Position numbers and translations under genes: made by a program. Below are positions 35,459-48,224 of a DNA stretch of 64,000 bases, piece after piece. The notes below the pieces were generated by a model. The model saw nothing but the letters and a program-made list of their open reading frames with translations. It had not been told where the DNA came from and did no database searches. Source of the DNA: Gnetum montanum. Lineage: Eukaryota > Streptophyta > Gnetopsida > Gnetales > Gnetaceae. Within the stretch, counting starts at the first letter, position 1, and the number at the start of each line of letters is the position of its first letter. The DNA is taken from contig MNCI01014407.1 of NCBI GenBank assembly GCA_015680685.1, forward strand, positions 189,361 to 253,360, in the 5' to 3' direction.

Positions 35459-36993
35459 GGTATCTCCCTCACAACTAAAATCATGGGAAAGTGTTTAGAA
35501 AATGGGCCCTAGATCCCCTGGATCATGCACTTTAGGTTTCTTATCTATCATCCTTAGTGATTTAGTTTTTTGGTTATTATCCCATGTAATATTGATGATA
35601 ATCAAGTTTCGGTCTTTTAGAGATATATATTTTATTAGACTAAATGGCCTTTCCATTTTAAAAGGCCCAACTATATTTTCTTGTTTATTCTTGATTTCAA
35701 GTACCAAGTCTCCATGTTTACTACTTGTTGGTGTATGATCATGGTTTAGTATATCCTTTTGTGAGTTCTTATTTTGGGTCATTTTCTTAGAATAGGGGTT
35801 AATAAGTGAATCAAAATATTCCATGCATGTTTTGGACAACTTTAAGTTCTTAGTTTATAACCACTAGGTGTCTTTTGGTTTAGTGGCCCCTTCTCCTTCT
35901 TGTAAACACACTTGTTTCTTCCATCTATTGTGGGTTGTTGTAAGGACTATGTTGACATTTTAAGCTTTTTGTCCAGGAATACATCCTTTGTTATCATCAG
36001 TAATGTATGGAATTCTTTACATACCTATGGCTCCTTGTGCATTCCTAGCTTAGCATCAATTATGCTAAACCATGCTCTTACCATAATGATAGGAAATTCC
36101 CTATTATAATTCTTCTCATAAATCACTAGAAAATTTCTTGGATAGGAGCACCCATTGATAGTGGTCACCGCATCTATCTGTTGAAGAGAATGATGATAGA
36201 TTGGTTTGCTAGGTCTAACCTTATGTTACGCTTCTTTAAGGGCAGTAAATTCCATGCTTGGTATGTTTTCAAATATATAAAATTTACTTCAGAACCTAAG
36301 TGTAATAGAGCCTTGCATGGTGAATTTCCAACTACTTGTAAATAAATCAAAAGAACTTTGGATATATTCTTTTTTTGGGAAGTGTCCTTGTGTTAACCCA
36401 ATTTGATACTATATTCATTGGCATGACAATTTTAAGTTTCTAATTTTGTTTTTGTGGAAGCACAATGGTTGTAGGAGGATTTTTCATAAGAGAAATGTAT
36501 TTCAATGGAATTCTAATTCTACCAGCTCTTTTTAGACTTGTCCTAAAGAAAGGATGTTTCTTAGATTTTCCTTTAGGATTACTACTATGACCCTCTCTCT
36601 GTATATTCACTGCCCTTGTAGCACTCTTCTGTTGTGACTATGATGGTAACAAATTTTTGGATTGGTAGAGTCTTTTTATGTATTACCTCCTCCAAGGTTT
36701 CTTCCTCTCACTTATCGCATACTCATACATCTCTATTTTGCATGGATGGATCTCCATTATATTCCTCAGTGAAACACTAGAAAAATTTGCATGTTATAGC
36801 CAACCTTCAACATGTAGTTTTCACCCCATGAAATCCAAAGAAAAACTTCATTTTAAATGTGAAGATTGTAATCCATAGTGGGTAATTTTACATACTTTAT
36901 ACTTTTGGGATTTAAAAATTCCTCATAAGTGATCCAAGCTTCATTCCCCAAGTGAAAAAAGTTACCTAGTTTCTATATTTAGGCTTGGGGGAT
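35459..36993 (-). mobile_element. Element D, right fragment: gag tail and protease
   Basis: Continues D beyond solo LTR G up to the start of the element H LTR at 36994. No D 5' LTR is visible in the window, so D is either cut by element H or truncated. Confidence 0.65.
35495..36420 (-). pseudogene. Element D aspartic protease region (active-site Asp changed)
   Basis: On the minus strand the frames give CKALLHLGSEVNF followed by NIRLDLANQSI (about 36330-36190), then INGCSYPRNFLVIYE and IIMVRAWFSIIDAKLGMHK (about 36170-36030). This is the two-part layout of Athila/Tat proteases. Where the family has the Asp of the LDLGS block, this copy reads His (LHLGS). A further charged segment, 35839-35495, matches E 30490-30660. 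Several frameshifts and stops. Confidence 0.7.
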
Positions 36994-38321
36994 GTCGAAA
37001 ATGCCTTTTGGAATGCCAAAAAGTCAATTTCATGGGTTTATGAATGGTATATACTTTTCTATGTTGGAAACACATGCAAGGGGTAAATCTCACGTACCCT
37101 TAGCATGGAAGGGTGGGGGTTTTGGAAACTTCCCCTCTTGAGTGTGGAGATTGCATGCACAACCTAGAAACCTTTCCCCATCAATGTGGAAGTTTTCCCC
37201 TAGCATGGAGTCTTCACCTCCAACATTGAAAATTGCATTCCCTAGCATGGAAGCTACAATAGTCAGATTTCAACACTTCATGCACTTCAATGTTGACTAG
37301 CCACTTCAGCAAGCATGGTGGAGAGCTCAAAATGAAAGATTCATCTCCAGTGTGGAAGGTGTGTCTTGGTTACTATTTATAGTAAACTGAATGACCATGG
37401 GGGAAGCACTTACTATGTATAGCGACCCCCCAAATTTGCATGCCCATCTCACCTAAATTTGGCAGCCAATTTGTCACTAATTGGTAGCCATTTTGTAACC
37501 AAATCATAGCCAATATGTAGCCAAATGATAGTAATTTTGTAGCCCCATTCAAGGCCCAAAAACTATAAAAACCATCCTCTAACATCATTTATAGGTTCAA
37601 AATTTTTTTCTCATGGTTGGACTTTTGGAACTTAAATACATTAAGCATACAAGTAATTTTCCATGCACTATTTCCACACTAGGGCATTCTCAAGCACTCA
37701 ATATCTCTTGCAAGTTCCCATACTTGCATTCTCTTGAACCCTAGCATGAAAGAATTATAGCCTTAAGATTTATAAACTTTTGGTGTCAAAGCTACATTTA
37801 TAAGGTTCCCAATCCCCAATGTGGAGTAATTTGGTAGCCAAATTTCTCACTTTTCTCACCCCTCCAATAGTGACCCAAGTTGTAGATCTAAGGTTGTAGT
37901 GAAGGAGGTTTGATAGCATCAAGAGTGACTTAGCATCCAAATCTTGGAGTAGATCACATCAACTTCAATGGGCTTTGAACTCCTACATAAATAAACCCTC
38001 TTTCTGCTCATCTAGGTACCATTTATACACATTTATCTAACTTACACTTTATTTTTTCTCAATAAAGTTTTAAGTTTTGGGTTTTGTGTACAAAATATAT
38101 TTGTTTATTATTTGTGCATTATTTTAGATTTGCTATTAGTTTTGCACTTTGTTTCATTTAATTATCATGCTTTGCATTTTCTAAGTCCCTGGTTAATTTT
38201 CTAAACTAGCCAAGATGTCTTGAATTTCATTTTTTCCATGGAGGCCCTAGGGATCCATGGGTTGAGAAACTATTACGCTAAGGATCCTTTGTTTTTCTAG
38301 CAATCAAGGTTTTTAGTTACA
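36994..38321 (+). repeat. Element H LTR (boundaries approximate)
   Basis: Starts TGTCGAAAATGCC. Inside, ACTATAAAAACC at 37562-37573 gives a TATA box, followed by a transcribed-looking R/U5 region ending near TTACA at 38321, upstream of a TTGGTGCTAGAAGGAGG primer-site-like sequence. A purine-rich GGCTTGGGGGA precedes 36994, which would normally mark a 3' LTR, so whether this copy is 5' or 3' is not settled. No second copy was found in the window. Confidence 0.5.
37563..37570 (+). promoter_or_regulatory. Element H LTR TATA box
   Basis: CTATAAAA in plus orientation, consistent with transcription towards the gag at 39847. Confidence 0.5.
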
Positions 38322-38332
38322 ATAGCTTTTCT

Positions 38333-38350
38333 TGGTGCTAGAAGGAGGAC
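38333..38350 (+). other. Candidate element H primer binding site
   Basis: TGGTGCTAGAAGGAGGAC lies about eleven bases after the presumed LTR end, a rather long spacer, hence low confidence. Confidence 0.35.
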
Positions 38351-38414
38351 CTTTGCCTAAATTCTATGACCAGATCTATTCTTTTCATTACCATTTGCAA
38401 GATTTTCCTTAATT

Positions 38415-39700
38415 TTTGCAGCCAAGACCTTGGAATTTTCCTCACAATCAACACTACAACTCATCCCCCTCTACTTCCAAAACCAAACATGAAAGTGGTA
38501 GGTGTTTGGGCTTTGAAATTTTTACAATGGTTACTATGAATTTCTAAAGCTAGTGTTGATTTTTTGGTGCATTTCCTTATCCCGCTTAGTAGCCAACATC
38601 CCCCTATAGCAAAAACCCCAGTTGGAAGTTACAGGTGGTTTGGTTGCTAAAATTTTACAACACCTACTATGATTTTTTCAACCAATTTCTCCAATTTCTA
38701 AAGTTGGTGGGTCAACCCTTTTGGAAGCCATCCAACTTTTGAAAGTTAGCTTCCCCACCCCGCCCACCTACCAGCACCNNNNNNNNNNNNNNNNNNNNNN
38801 NNNNNNNNNNNNNNNNNNNNNNNNNNNNNNNNNNNNNNNNNNNNNNNNNNNNNNNNNNNNNNNNNNNNNNNNNNNNNNNNNNNNNNNNNNNNNNNNNNNN
38901 NNNNNNNNNNNNNNNNNNNNNNNNNNNNNNNNNNNNNNNNNNNNNCCCCCATCTTTCCAAGCTGAGAAAGTTGGTAGCCTACTCAAACTAATTTTAGTGA
39001 AGAAATACCAACCTTCCACTTGATTTTTCAGCATTTCCCCCTTGTTAAGATTGGGTTAGGAGGTGTGAGATTCCCATTATCTAATCGCCCCACCCCTTCT
39101 TCCCCCCTTACCACACCCAACCTAGAAGTATTTGGAAAGCCTAGCATGGGAGAGGCTTAACACCAACTTCTCCAATAGAAACATTACAAATTAAAAGCCT
39201 TTTCCTATATTTTTGCAGCCAAAACTCCTAAATGATCAATGATACCCCTTCCTCTTTATGACCAAAACTATAGCATGGAAGTTGCATGTGGTTGGGTGGT
39301 GATTTTTTATAGCACTTGTTGTGAATGTTTTCTTCCAACACTAGCGTTGAAGCATTTCCATCCTTTTGCTTTTTGCTATCATTTTTCTTTCCATTTCTAA
39401 AGTGGATGATGCAATCCTTCTAGAAATTATCAAACTTTAGAAAGCTAGCTTTCCCCCATTTTTCCAAGCTAAGAGAGTTAGCATCCTACTAAAACCAATT
39501 TTCAGATGGAAGACCAAAACTTTCCACTTTGGTTTTCAGCCTTTCCCCTCATTAATGTTGATTTAGAAGGTGTGATATTTTCATTATCCCCCTTCTTTCC
39601 CCACCTACCATACCCAATGTAGAGGTAGTTGGGAGGCCAACTTGGATGAGGCTTAATACCAACATTTCCAACTTTTCATTCTTTTTAAGGGGATAAACCC
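38415..39700 (+). repeat. Tandem duplication (period about 0.8 kb) in element H leader, with assembly gap
   Basis: The segment from ATTTTTGCAGCCAAGACC (38416) recurs, diverged, from ATTTTTGCAGCCAAAACT (39210). Both copies contain, in order, a TGGAAGTT..GGTGG part, TTTCTAAAG..GGTG, CCAAGCTGAGAAAGTTGGTAG-like and CCACACCCAACCTAGAAGT-like parts. A run of 167 N (38779-38945) sits in the first copy; the ORFs spanning it are meaningless. Confidence 0.65.
38779..38945. other. Assembly gap (167 N)
   Basis: Run of N within the first copy of the element H leader duplication. Confidence 0.99.
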
Positions 39701-39846
39701 CTCTTATCCCCCAGTTACTAATTATAGTAAGTACCTCATTTTTCATCATTTTTATTTCCTTTAAAAATTTTTGAATTCCATTCACTAGAATTTACTTCTA
39801 TTTTACCATTTATAGCCTATTTTAAGCCTTTCTTAGCACTAAAGCC

Positions 39847-41950
39847 ATGTCTTTCCAACAGTCCACCAAATTGCCCTTCACCCTCACTAATGAAGATCAT
39901 AGCCAATAAGCCATGAGGATCTTTGACCACAAAGGCCTTACCATCATTGAGTATAGGCGATCTTTAAGGATCAAAGGGAAGAGTTCTAATTTTTCAGCCA
40001 TAAATGAAGATTGTTATAACTTCATTTGTGCTAAAATACAGACAAGCATGCTAATTCCACATATTGAAGCAAAGGACAAGAGGGAGTTTGAGTTCATACA
40101 TAAGAGTGGGAAGGAGTACATCCCTTCCTTGTATTACCAAATTTTCCTTAATGACATCTATGCTAGAATCCTAGCCTAAATAATTACCATGGAAGAGGAA
40201 GATGTCAAGCATAGCTAGGAGGAATAATAGGAAGAGGAGGATGAATTTAAGGTAGAATCTTAGTCCAAAAACATCTTGGAAGGGTTGTTCCAACAAACAT
40301 CCCCCAAGGTCACAACACCTTCCTCTAATGCTTTTGTTTTCTTAATGGGCATGGTGCCCCCATCTTCCACTCCTTCCTACCCTACTATGGTAGACCCCAT
40401 GTAGGTTATAGCTATACATCAGACTACACCAATGCCACAAACAACAAACTATAACACATCAATGCCATTTACAACACAATCTCAATATATAAAATCATTA
40501 ATGGTGGTTTTTACCACCATAACTACGTTAACTACTCATGTGGGGTCCATCATGGGATCCTAAGCGACACAGGGACCACACACCTCCTTTATCCCATTTG
40601 TGCTTCAATTACCAACACAGACATCTTTTTTTTTATTTGGCCCATAAGAGATAATTTTGACACAATCTCTTTCTTCCATGTTATAACCTATAGTAAGGCG
40701 ACAAGCCTAAAAAAAATGCCACAACCACATGTGCAAATCCTACAACCAACAAGGCCACTATAGGGCCTAGATCAAGCCTAGTAGATGATCTAGAACCTAA
40801 TGGAGGAGTTAAAAAGGCTTAAAGCCTCTACGACATAGACTATCAAGATTATGAATTTCTACCAAGATGATCCCATAAGTCTTGTAGTCCCATACTTAAT
40901 ACTTTTTCCTAGTGTCCCTCTTCCCCAATTTAGCAAATATAATAGAGAAGGTGATCCTAATGCTCACCTTATTACATTTCAATCCAAATGTTTACTCTTG
41001 TAGCCATGGCCTCATACCATCATGAGGATTTTTCCTATGTCATTGACTAGAAAGATAACTGATTGCTATCATACATTAATTAGGGGATCCACATCCTCTT
41101 TAGAGGACTTAGTAGCCTAGTTTGTCAACCACTTCAAGTATAACTTGAATCTTGATACAATGCTTGACCAACTCATGAAAGTCAAGAAGGGGTCCTTAGA
41201 ACCTGTATAGAAGCTCATCCAGTGATGGAATGGACTATTGAATGAAATACTAGAGCCTATAGCCAAAGCCCACTTGTTAGCCATATTTAAGGAAGTAGTG
41301 AATGACTTTATCAAGTTTAAACTCTACTACCTTAATCCACAGTCCCTTAGCTAGGCATTCTCTCAAACCAAAAATATAGAGGATGCAATGGAGGCTAGTC
41401 ATGATCCAACCTATATAGCATATAAAAACCAACAAACTTGGAGAGATAAAGAAAAGAGCAAACAAAACAACACTACCATAGAAACCATGACAAAAGAAAC
41501 AAAGACTACAAACTAGGGGCTAAAGGCCAATCTGCCCAAGGCCCCCACCAATGACAACAATAACCAACCATCAACCTCTAGGGCCACTACATTGATAATA
41601 AATAGACCTAACCTTGAAAGGAAGGATAGGTCCAAATACACTATGTTGCCATTAAAATCATCCAAGTTGCTAGACTAAATATTAAAACGTTTATGCATGT
41701 AACACAAACAAATGTCTAAAGCCACTTGATAGAAACATGAGTGGTTATGCAAAATAGCCAAAGACCCCACTCGGGCAACAAAGGATGATTCGCATTGTCT
41801 AGATACTTGAAGCTAGACCACTTCTGCCATTATCATTAACTACTTGATCATAACTCAAACCTTTGTCTTGGACCAAAGGATGACCTACAAAGGATGATAG
41901 ATAGGGAGGAGCTAGTATTAGATGCTTCCAACCCAGTTTGGCCAAAAGTA
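39847..41950 (+). pseudogene. Element H gag (Tat/Retand-like)
   Basis: Begins MSFQQSTKLPFTLTNEDHS, with a distinctive N-terminal domain up to about 40180 (IPHIEAKDKREFEFIHKSG, SLYYQIFLNDIYARIL). A low-complexity Thr/Pro/Gln middle follows, then the Retrotrans_gag domain (about 40920-41420: FSKYNREGDPNAHLITFQSK, LDQLMKVKKG, LLNEILEP and so on). Near 41815-41880 is FCHYH..LLDHNSNLC followed by LKDD.Q.-MIDREE-like text. That C-x2-H-x4-H-x4-C knuckle with a trailing helix is typical of Tat-clade (Ogre/Retand) gag. Many stops and frame changes. Confidence 0.7.
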
Positions 41951-42739
41951 GTTCATGCAAGTCTACAATGATCCTTTGAATGCTAATGATAGTTCTTATG
42001 TTTTCTCAGCATTCAAAATTGATGAGGATTAGAGACCTATAAGAGAACCATTCATGACTCAAGTATACATCTATGATGAAAGGGCTTCTTTAGCTTCCCA
42101 CAATGGAAGAACTCATTTTATCATAAGAGTACCATCATAAGTACCTTTGAGGGAGCCTTTTGTCATTAAGGTCCCCCTACCCAATATAACCTAAACAACT
42201 ATAGCTCAAAAAACTACAAAACAAAATCCCCTATGGTGGCTAATGTTACTACCTCTTCCTCATAGCCAATGGCTAACAACCAAAAAACTTAAGAAAATCA
42301 TAAGAAAAAGCTTAATAACAAGGGAGAAAAGTAGATAGAGGCATGAAAGGAAGTGGATCCACTGAAGTTCACTCCAATTTTGGCTATATCCATGACCTCT
42401 TTTGCCCCAACCCCTTCAACCAACAAGCCATAGGAGGACACCAAAGCCCGCAACAAAACAATAAGGAAGGATCATAGCCTAAAGCCAAAGTTCACATTTT
42501 GGGACACATGGAGAAACTAAAGCACAATTGGGGAGACAAGCCCATGACCAATGATAAAAACTTCCTTAGTCCAATGGACCAAGTTAGCTAATCCCTTAAG
42601 CAAAAAAAATACAACTCTAAGCTTATATGACTTGATCATGACTTTTACCACACATTTTGAGGCACTAATCAAAATTTTGACCTCCATCCCTATTAGGGAA
42701 TATATCACTGCTAATGAGAAGTCCATCCATGCAGTGATA

Positions 42740-43408
42740 ATTCCTCCCTCACCAATGAAGGAGAAGTCAACACCCTTAACATTTTGCTATAGCGAAATCA
42801 AGGTTAATCCTCAAAATGGTGAAGTAACTACAACCCCTTTATTCATAACCATAAGAATAGGACAATTTAAAATATATTAGGTGCATGTTGATGATGGAGC
42901 CACAACCAACATCATCCCATGCATCATCATTGAATGCTTAGGCCTAATTTAGCAAATACAACCTAAAACAACTACAACTCTCAAGTCCTTCAATGGATCA
43001 AGAGTTATTGTTAAGGGGTCTATCCCCTTGGATTTTGTAGTTAGGGAGTAATTCCCCATAATCACTAATTTCTTAGTGGTGGAGGAGACACTAGGATTCA
43101 ACTTGATCTTGGAAATACCTTAGTTGGCTCAATTACTAGTTGTGTCCTCTTCCATACATCAAGAAATTCACCTTCTTTATGAGGGAGGTGCAATCATCAT
43201 TCATGATGATAACACAAGTCCCCTGGCCATCAACAACATAGACATAAAGCAAGGGTCCAAAGCGGATCTTCAAGTAGAAGCTTCTAGCCATGAAGATCAA
43301 AAACCCAAGAAAGCCAATGATGATAACAATAAGCAATGGGATACATTATGGGATGAACTCCTTTTTAACATCATAAGTGAAGATGATGGAAAATATAAGC
43401 TAATGTAG
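42740..43408 (+). pseudogene. Element H aspartic protease
   Basis: Reads VDDGATTNIIPC (active site, Asp-Asp-Gly in place of Asp-Ser-Gly) near 42890. Then come KSFNGSRVIVKGSIPLDF, FLVVEETLGFNLILEIPWLA-type text with a stop at the W position, and an acidic tail ending at 43408. RT, RNase H and integrase do not follow, so the pol part is absent or deleted. Confidence 0.7.
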
Positions 43409-44025
43409 AGTAGGCCTTACTCCCTAGTCTTGCAAAGATTAGGAAGAATCTACAAAAGTTAAGTTTACCTTAACCTTCCCATGCCCTTATGACCAGATGC
43501 ATAGATAGTTATGTAGCCTTACTTTTCTTTTGCAGTTTATTATATCTTTGTGCATGTAGCCTATGCATGTAGCATAAGTTCATTTGCATTTGTACCTATT
43601 TGCTATAACCTTTCTTTATTTCTACTTATGTTATAAACATCAAAAAATACTTATAAATATGTCTTTTTCATAGCTCATCTACTAAGATGTTAGACTAACA
43701 TTATAATTCACTGACACTTTAAATTGGCATTATGATCCATCATGGCCTTAAACTCGCAAAGATAATCACACAACCAAATCTACTAAGACTTTAAATTGGC
43801 ATTATAACCTACCATAGCTTTAAACTAGTAATGTAGCCACAATCACATAATATAACCTATGCTCGTGATGGCCTAAAACTAGCAAGCATCTTATTTATTA
43901 TTACACTTCTTTTTGTTGACTAGCCATTTAATGTTATAACCAAAATGTCAACATAGCCATTTACAATGTTTACTACTACTATAGATACATATAGCCAAAA
44001 ATGAAACCAAAATTTAAATTTAAAG
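43409..44025. other. Noncoding stretch after element H protease
   Basis: A/T-rich sequence with repeated GGCATTAT and CTTTAAACT words (43690-43880) and no convincing ORF. Confidence 0.5.
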
Positions 44026-47000
44026 TTAAAATGTCCATAACATGACCACAATGTGTGGCAAAAATGTCAAAGTATAACAAACATCTATAACATAGTCTTG
44101 GCTAACTGTAGCCACCAACATGAAAATAAAAACAAATAGCCAACAAGTTAAACCTTCCCTCACTATTGAGGCTGATAATGTCTCTTGAGGCCTAGAATGC
44201 AACATTTCCAAGATCAACACCAAAAATAATGTTAATCCTATCTATAGGAGTCAACGTAGGAGGCTCTTGGGTAGTAGCAGCTATAGAGGTCTCATTTGCA
44301 ACAATAGTAATCTAAAGAGTAGGGGATTGCTTCACTATGGAAGGACTTTCAAAAAGCTAATAACCACTCTCCACCTAGATCCCCTAAATGAATCCATTTC
44401 TCTTACACCATTCAACTGACTCCTCCTTAAGCCACTTGAGGTAGGCCCCACGATCTACTTTGTACTATCGCTTGTGGGCCTTTTGTGTCTTACCCCACTC
44501 TAGGACCCAAGTCCAATGATCCTTCCAATCCTCAACCTTCTAGGAGATGAGGTCCATCTACATACTTTGTTTTGCCATCTCCCATAGGATTGCTACTTTG
44601 TCCTAAACAACATGTCAATAGCGGGTCCAGATGATCTCCTTAGTTTGCAATTTCCCTAAGCTAGCCACTTAGACTTCCACAAAGGCCTTATGATCTCAAA
44701 GATCTCTAATCATATGCTCCTACCATTAAGTTTTTTTCCTTAAGGACGCAACTTCCTCCCATAGGGATTCGTTGGACCTCTCTAGCTTCTATGAAGTTTT
44801 TGCACTTGACATTGCTAAATCAATAGCAGTCTCATACAACTTCACAGGTACACTAAATACATCAAAAGGAAGCTTAGGCAAGGAGTCTATCTTTATGTCT
44901 TTGCTAAGGTCCCACTCCATAGAAGGCACTACACAAGTATAAAATAAAACCATTAAACATAATGCAAAACCTAAGATAGCCATGATGTGGGCATAGCCTA
45001 CAACTAAAGCACATAAGAAAATCCTTGCCTAACTTAGGTGCAACTTGATGCAATGAATTGATGATGTCCTTGGCCATCCTACACTTGAAATCCACTTTGT
45101 TTAGAGTCTCTACCCATGGTTTCACACAAAACTTAGGGATGGGATCTTACACTAGTGGCTTAGGAACTACTGTAAGCATAACAATCATTGAAAGGTTAGG
45201 ATGAAAAACAAAGATAAACAATGAGATATAATGAAAATATTAAGGCATGGGCATACTTGGCCCCTCCTCCTTCTCTTCCTTCTCTAGGATGATGATGGGA
45301 GAGGTACTTGGTGCTGCCTCAATAAACAAGGCATCTAGATCATCTATACCTGCATTAATAAATCCTTCAACAATAGGTTGCTTTAGAAGTATCTCTTTTA
45401 CATGTATTTGTTTTTCCTCCATAGCAGCTTGGGCTACCACAGCATAAATCTTCTCTACAACCATAGCACATTGAAAACTAGTTAACACATGAAACCATAA
45501 AGTAGCCATAAACTTTAAAACATGAAATAGCCAAATTTAAACAAACCATACCTACAACTGCCTACCGTGATGGTCTAAGCTTAAACTTAAGCTTCTTCAA
45601 GGTAGGCTATTCTAATGCTAGGGGTTCTTCCTTCATAGGCCTCTTGAGTTTCTCCATAGCTACCCCTTTGGCCTCTATACACCATCATCTAGCATCCTAG
45701 ACACTAGCAGGTAACATGATAGGCTCATTATCAATAGTACTATCATGAGATTCATACTACCTAACATCAAGATTCTTAGTGGTGATGGATAATGTATCAT
45801 TCATCCCCTCTAGTGGATTCATGGCTTGCACTGTTGGATAAATGTGCTTTATCCAAGGCTTAGAAAGTTGTCTTAGGTCTTGGGAAACCATCATCCATTC
45901 TTGTACACCACCAAAAACTCCACAAACCTCTTCAAATAACCTACAAAAAATGCAATGTGCATATGGATTATCATAGAGGTATTAGCACAAAGTCTACGGA
46001 TCTTGTCTTGAAGCTCAGTAGCTAAAGTAGCCACCCAATCAAATCTGATGTCCTCCATTAGGACCTTCTTAAAGGTCCACCCCTTTGCTAGGCCAATTAC
46101 ATTCTTTTGCAATAATAGTTTGGAAAATGCACAAGACCTAAACAAAGGATATGATTCCTTTGCATCAAGGTTCATGAAGCTATCCATCAAAATTTCATAG
46201 TGGGCCATGTTGACACCAAGCCACTCTAAAACTTCATCATGATGACCTTCTTTCCTTACTATCTTGATGGGAACCTTTGCCCTATCAACAAGGATACCAA
46301 ACAAGTCACAAAAGAGGCCCACACATACATGCATGTTCACCTATATACCTTCGATGATTGTGCTAAAATGACCAACCTTTTCATCAAATGAGTTGATGAC
46401 ATGCAACATCTCCACAGCAACAATGAAAGGAAGAGGTGCCATGAATACATCAAGTAAACTTGTACACTGGATGTTTGCTTGAACATACCTAGGTACATGT
46501 TCCTTTAGCCACTTTTATGTTGATGTCACCTCACCAAACTTCAAGATGAGGGTATCCTCAAGATGTTAACTTGAAAGTGGTATAGTGAAGTGAAAGGTCC
46601 TATGAAGCAATAAGCAAAAGATTAGCATTAACATGAACAATTTTAACAACTAGGTGAAGCAATAGACTACTTAAAGCCATGAAACACTAAAAACCATAGT
46701 CATTATGTTTACCTCTCCTTTTCTTCTTTGGTGTGGAGGTCCCAACTATAAGGGTCTAATCCATGGAGTTGTTGAAGTCTACCCAGTAGTTGTGCATTAT
46801 CCCATCATCCTTACACTATTAATACATCAAAGTCCCCTCTTAACTATTAATACATAGAAATTATGATTTAAGGACTCTTGGTGAATTCATCCAAAGTAGT
46901 TTGAGCCACTACCAAGATTTGATCATTGACGATCAAACCCTAGTCATTGATCTTGTTCCTACAAGAAGTTATAAAACCAATGAAGTTAGGGAAGGTAGTT

Positions 47001-47470
47001 AAGCTAAAAGCACAAAAGCATTACAATAACCATGCTTACCCCTATAGATGATACATGGTGCCAAGCATGTTCTGGAATAATGTGTGAGCTCTATGCACCA
47101 CCATTAGAGTATTGTCAACATTATATTGACTATGCTTTGGCATAATCCACATCTCTATAAGGTAACATGGGCTTGTGGAATTTGCTAGTCCCCTTGTTGT
47201 CTTAGGAGGCATCTTGTCAATAATGAATCTAATGATTAAGCCAAACACCCAAGGTAACAAGGTCTCCACAACAATCCTAGCTACATCTACAGACAAGTGT
47301 GACCATAGCATCACACTGAAGTTCCTAAGAAGATAGGGAAGGTCAAAAGGCATGTCATGTGGTGCGGTGTTGATCTTGGAATTACCAATGTAGCACAACA
47401 TACCAACCAGCTTCATTATGATGAGGATAGGCCTCAAAAAGACCTTGCATGAAGCAAAGCAAAAAAGCAT
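44026..47470 (-). pseudogene. Minus-strand, intron-containing gene-like region antisense to element H gag
   Basis: Two long open segments (47470-47042, 142 codons; 46340-45891, 149 codons) and shorter ones at 45509-45240 and 45125-44789 read as ordinary protein. They have hydrophobic blocks such as LLPWVFGLIIRFIIDKMPP and MAHYEILMDSFMNL, and an AVVAQAAMEEKQIHVKEILL helix. They are separated by short stretches with GT..AG borders: 47039-46959, 46712-46600 and 45256-45170, in which the frame resumes correctly at least at the first two. I do not recognise the protein. It may be the antisense ORF that Retand-type elements carry, or a captured host gene. Stops within exons show it is decayed. Confidence 0.5.
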
Positions 47471-47489
47471 TATGACCTATTAGAATGAC

Positions 47490-48060
47490 TTAGCAAATTT
47501 AGATAAAACATCTAGTTAGAGGTGAAATTAGCCTCTATAAAAAGATCTAAGGTGTTTTTCTAAAATATTCTAAGCAATTCCATAAGAAAACATTATTACA
47601 ACCTTGTGTACCCTTACATTAACAAATTTAGACAAAACATCTAGTTGAAGAAGAAATTAGCCTTTATAAAAAACTCTAAGATGTTTTTTCTAAATTAGCT
47701 TAAGCAATTCCATAAAAATAGTATTACCATATTCTATAGCCTTTATAGCCAAAACTTTATAGTCCAAAACTAAGTCTTACTCTAAATTATGCATAAATTT
47801 AGAAAAAGCATCTAAATTATGCATAGATTTGGAAAAAACATGCAAGTTAGGCATAAATTTAGAAAATAGCATCTACATTATGCATAACTTTTTTTTAAGT
47901 AAGCATAAGTTTAGAAATAACATCTAAATTATGCAAAGCATGCATAAATTTGGAAAAAAACATCTAAATTATGCAAAGTATGCATAAATTTGGAAAAAAA
48001 CATCTAAACTATGCACAAATTTAAGAAAAGCATCATAAACTTAGAAAAAACATTGTAGCC
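47490..48060. repeat. AT-rich tandem repeats next to the antisense region
   Basis: A roughly 125-bp unit occurs twice (from about 47505 and 47630: AAACATCTAGTT, AAATTAGCCT, TCTAAG.TGTTTTTCTAAA, AGCAATTCCATAA). It is followed by a run of 25-60 bp units of the type GCATAAATTTAGAAAAAGCA / TCTAAATTATGCA to about 48060. Confidence 0.75.
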
Positions 48061-48224
48061 ATAGTAAAAGCTTGCTAAAAATAGAAAAAGCTTTTACTCT
48101 TCTTAAAAAAATTAAGCATTAGTTTTACATGTTGAAAAAAGAAAAGCATAATTTATACATATCAACTACTTCCATTTCCAATTAGATAGTGTCCTATGGC
48201 CATAATTTTGCCTTGTTCACACAA

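Noticed and set aside
38712-39034. Four overlapping ORFs across the N run
   Set aside because: Their length comes from unknown bases translated as X.
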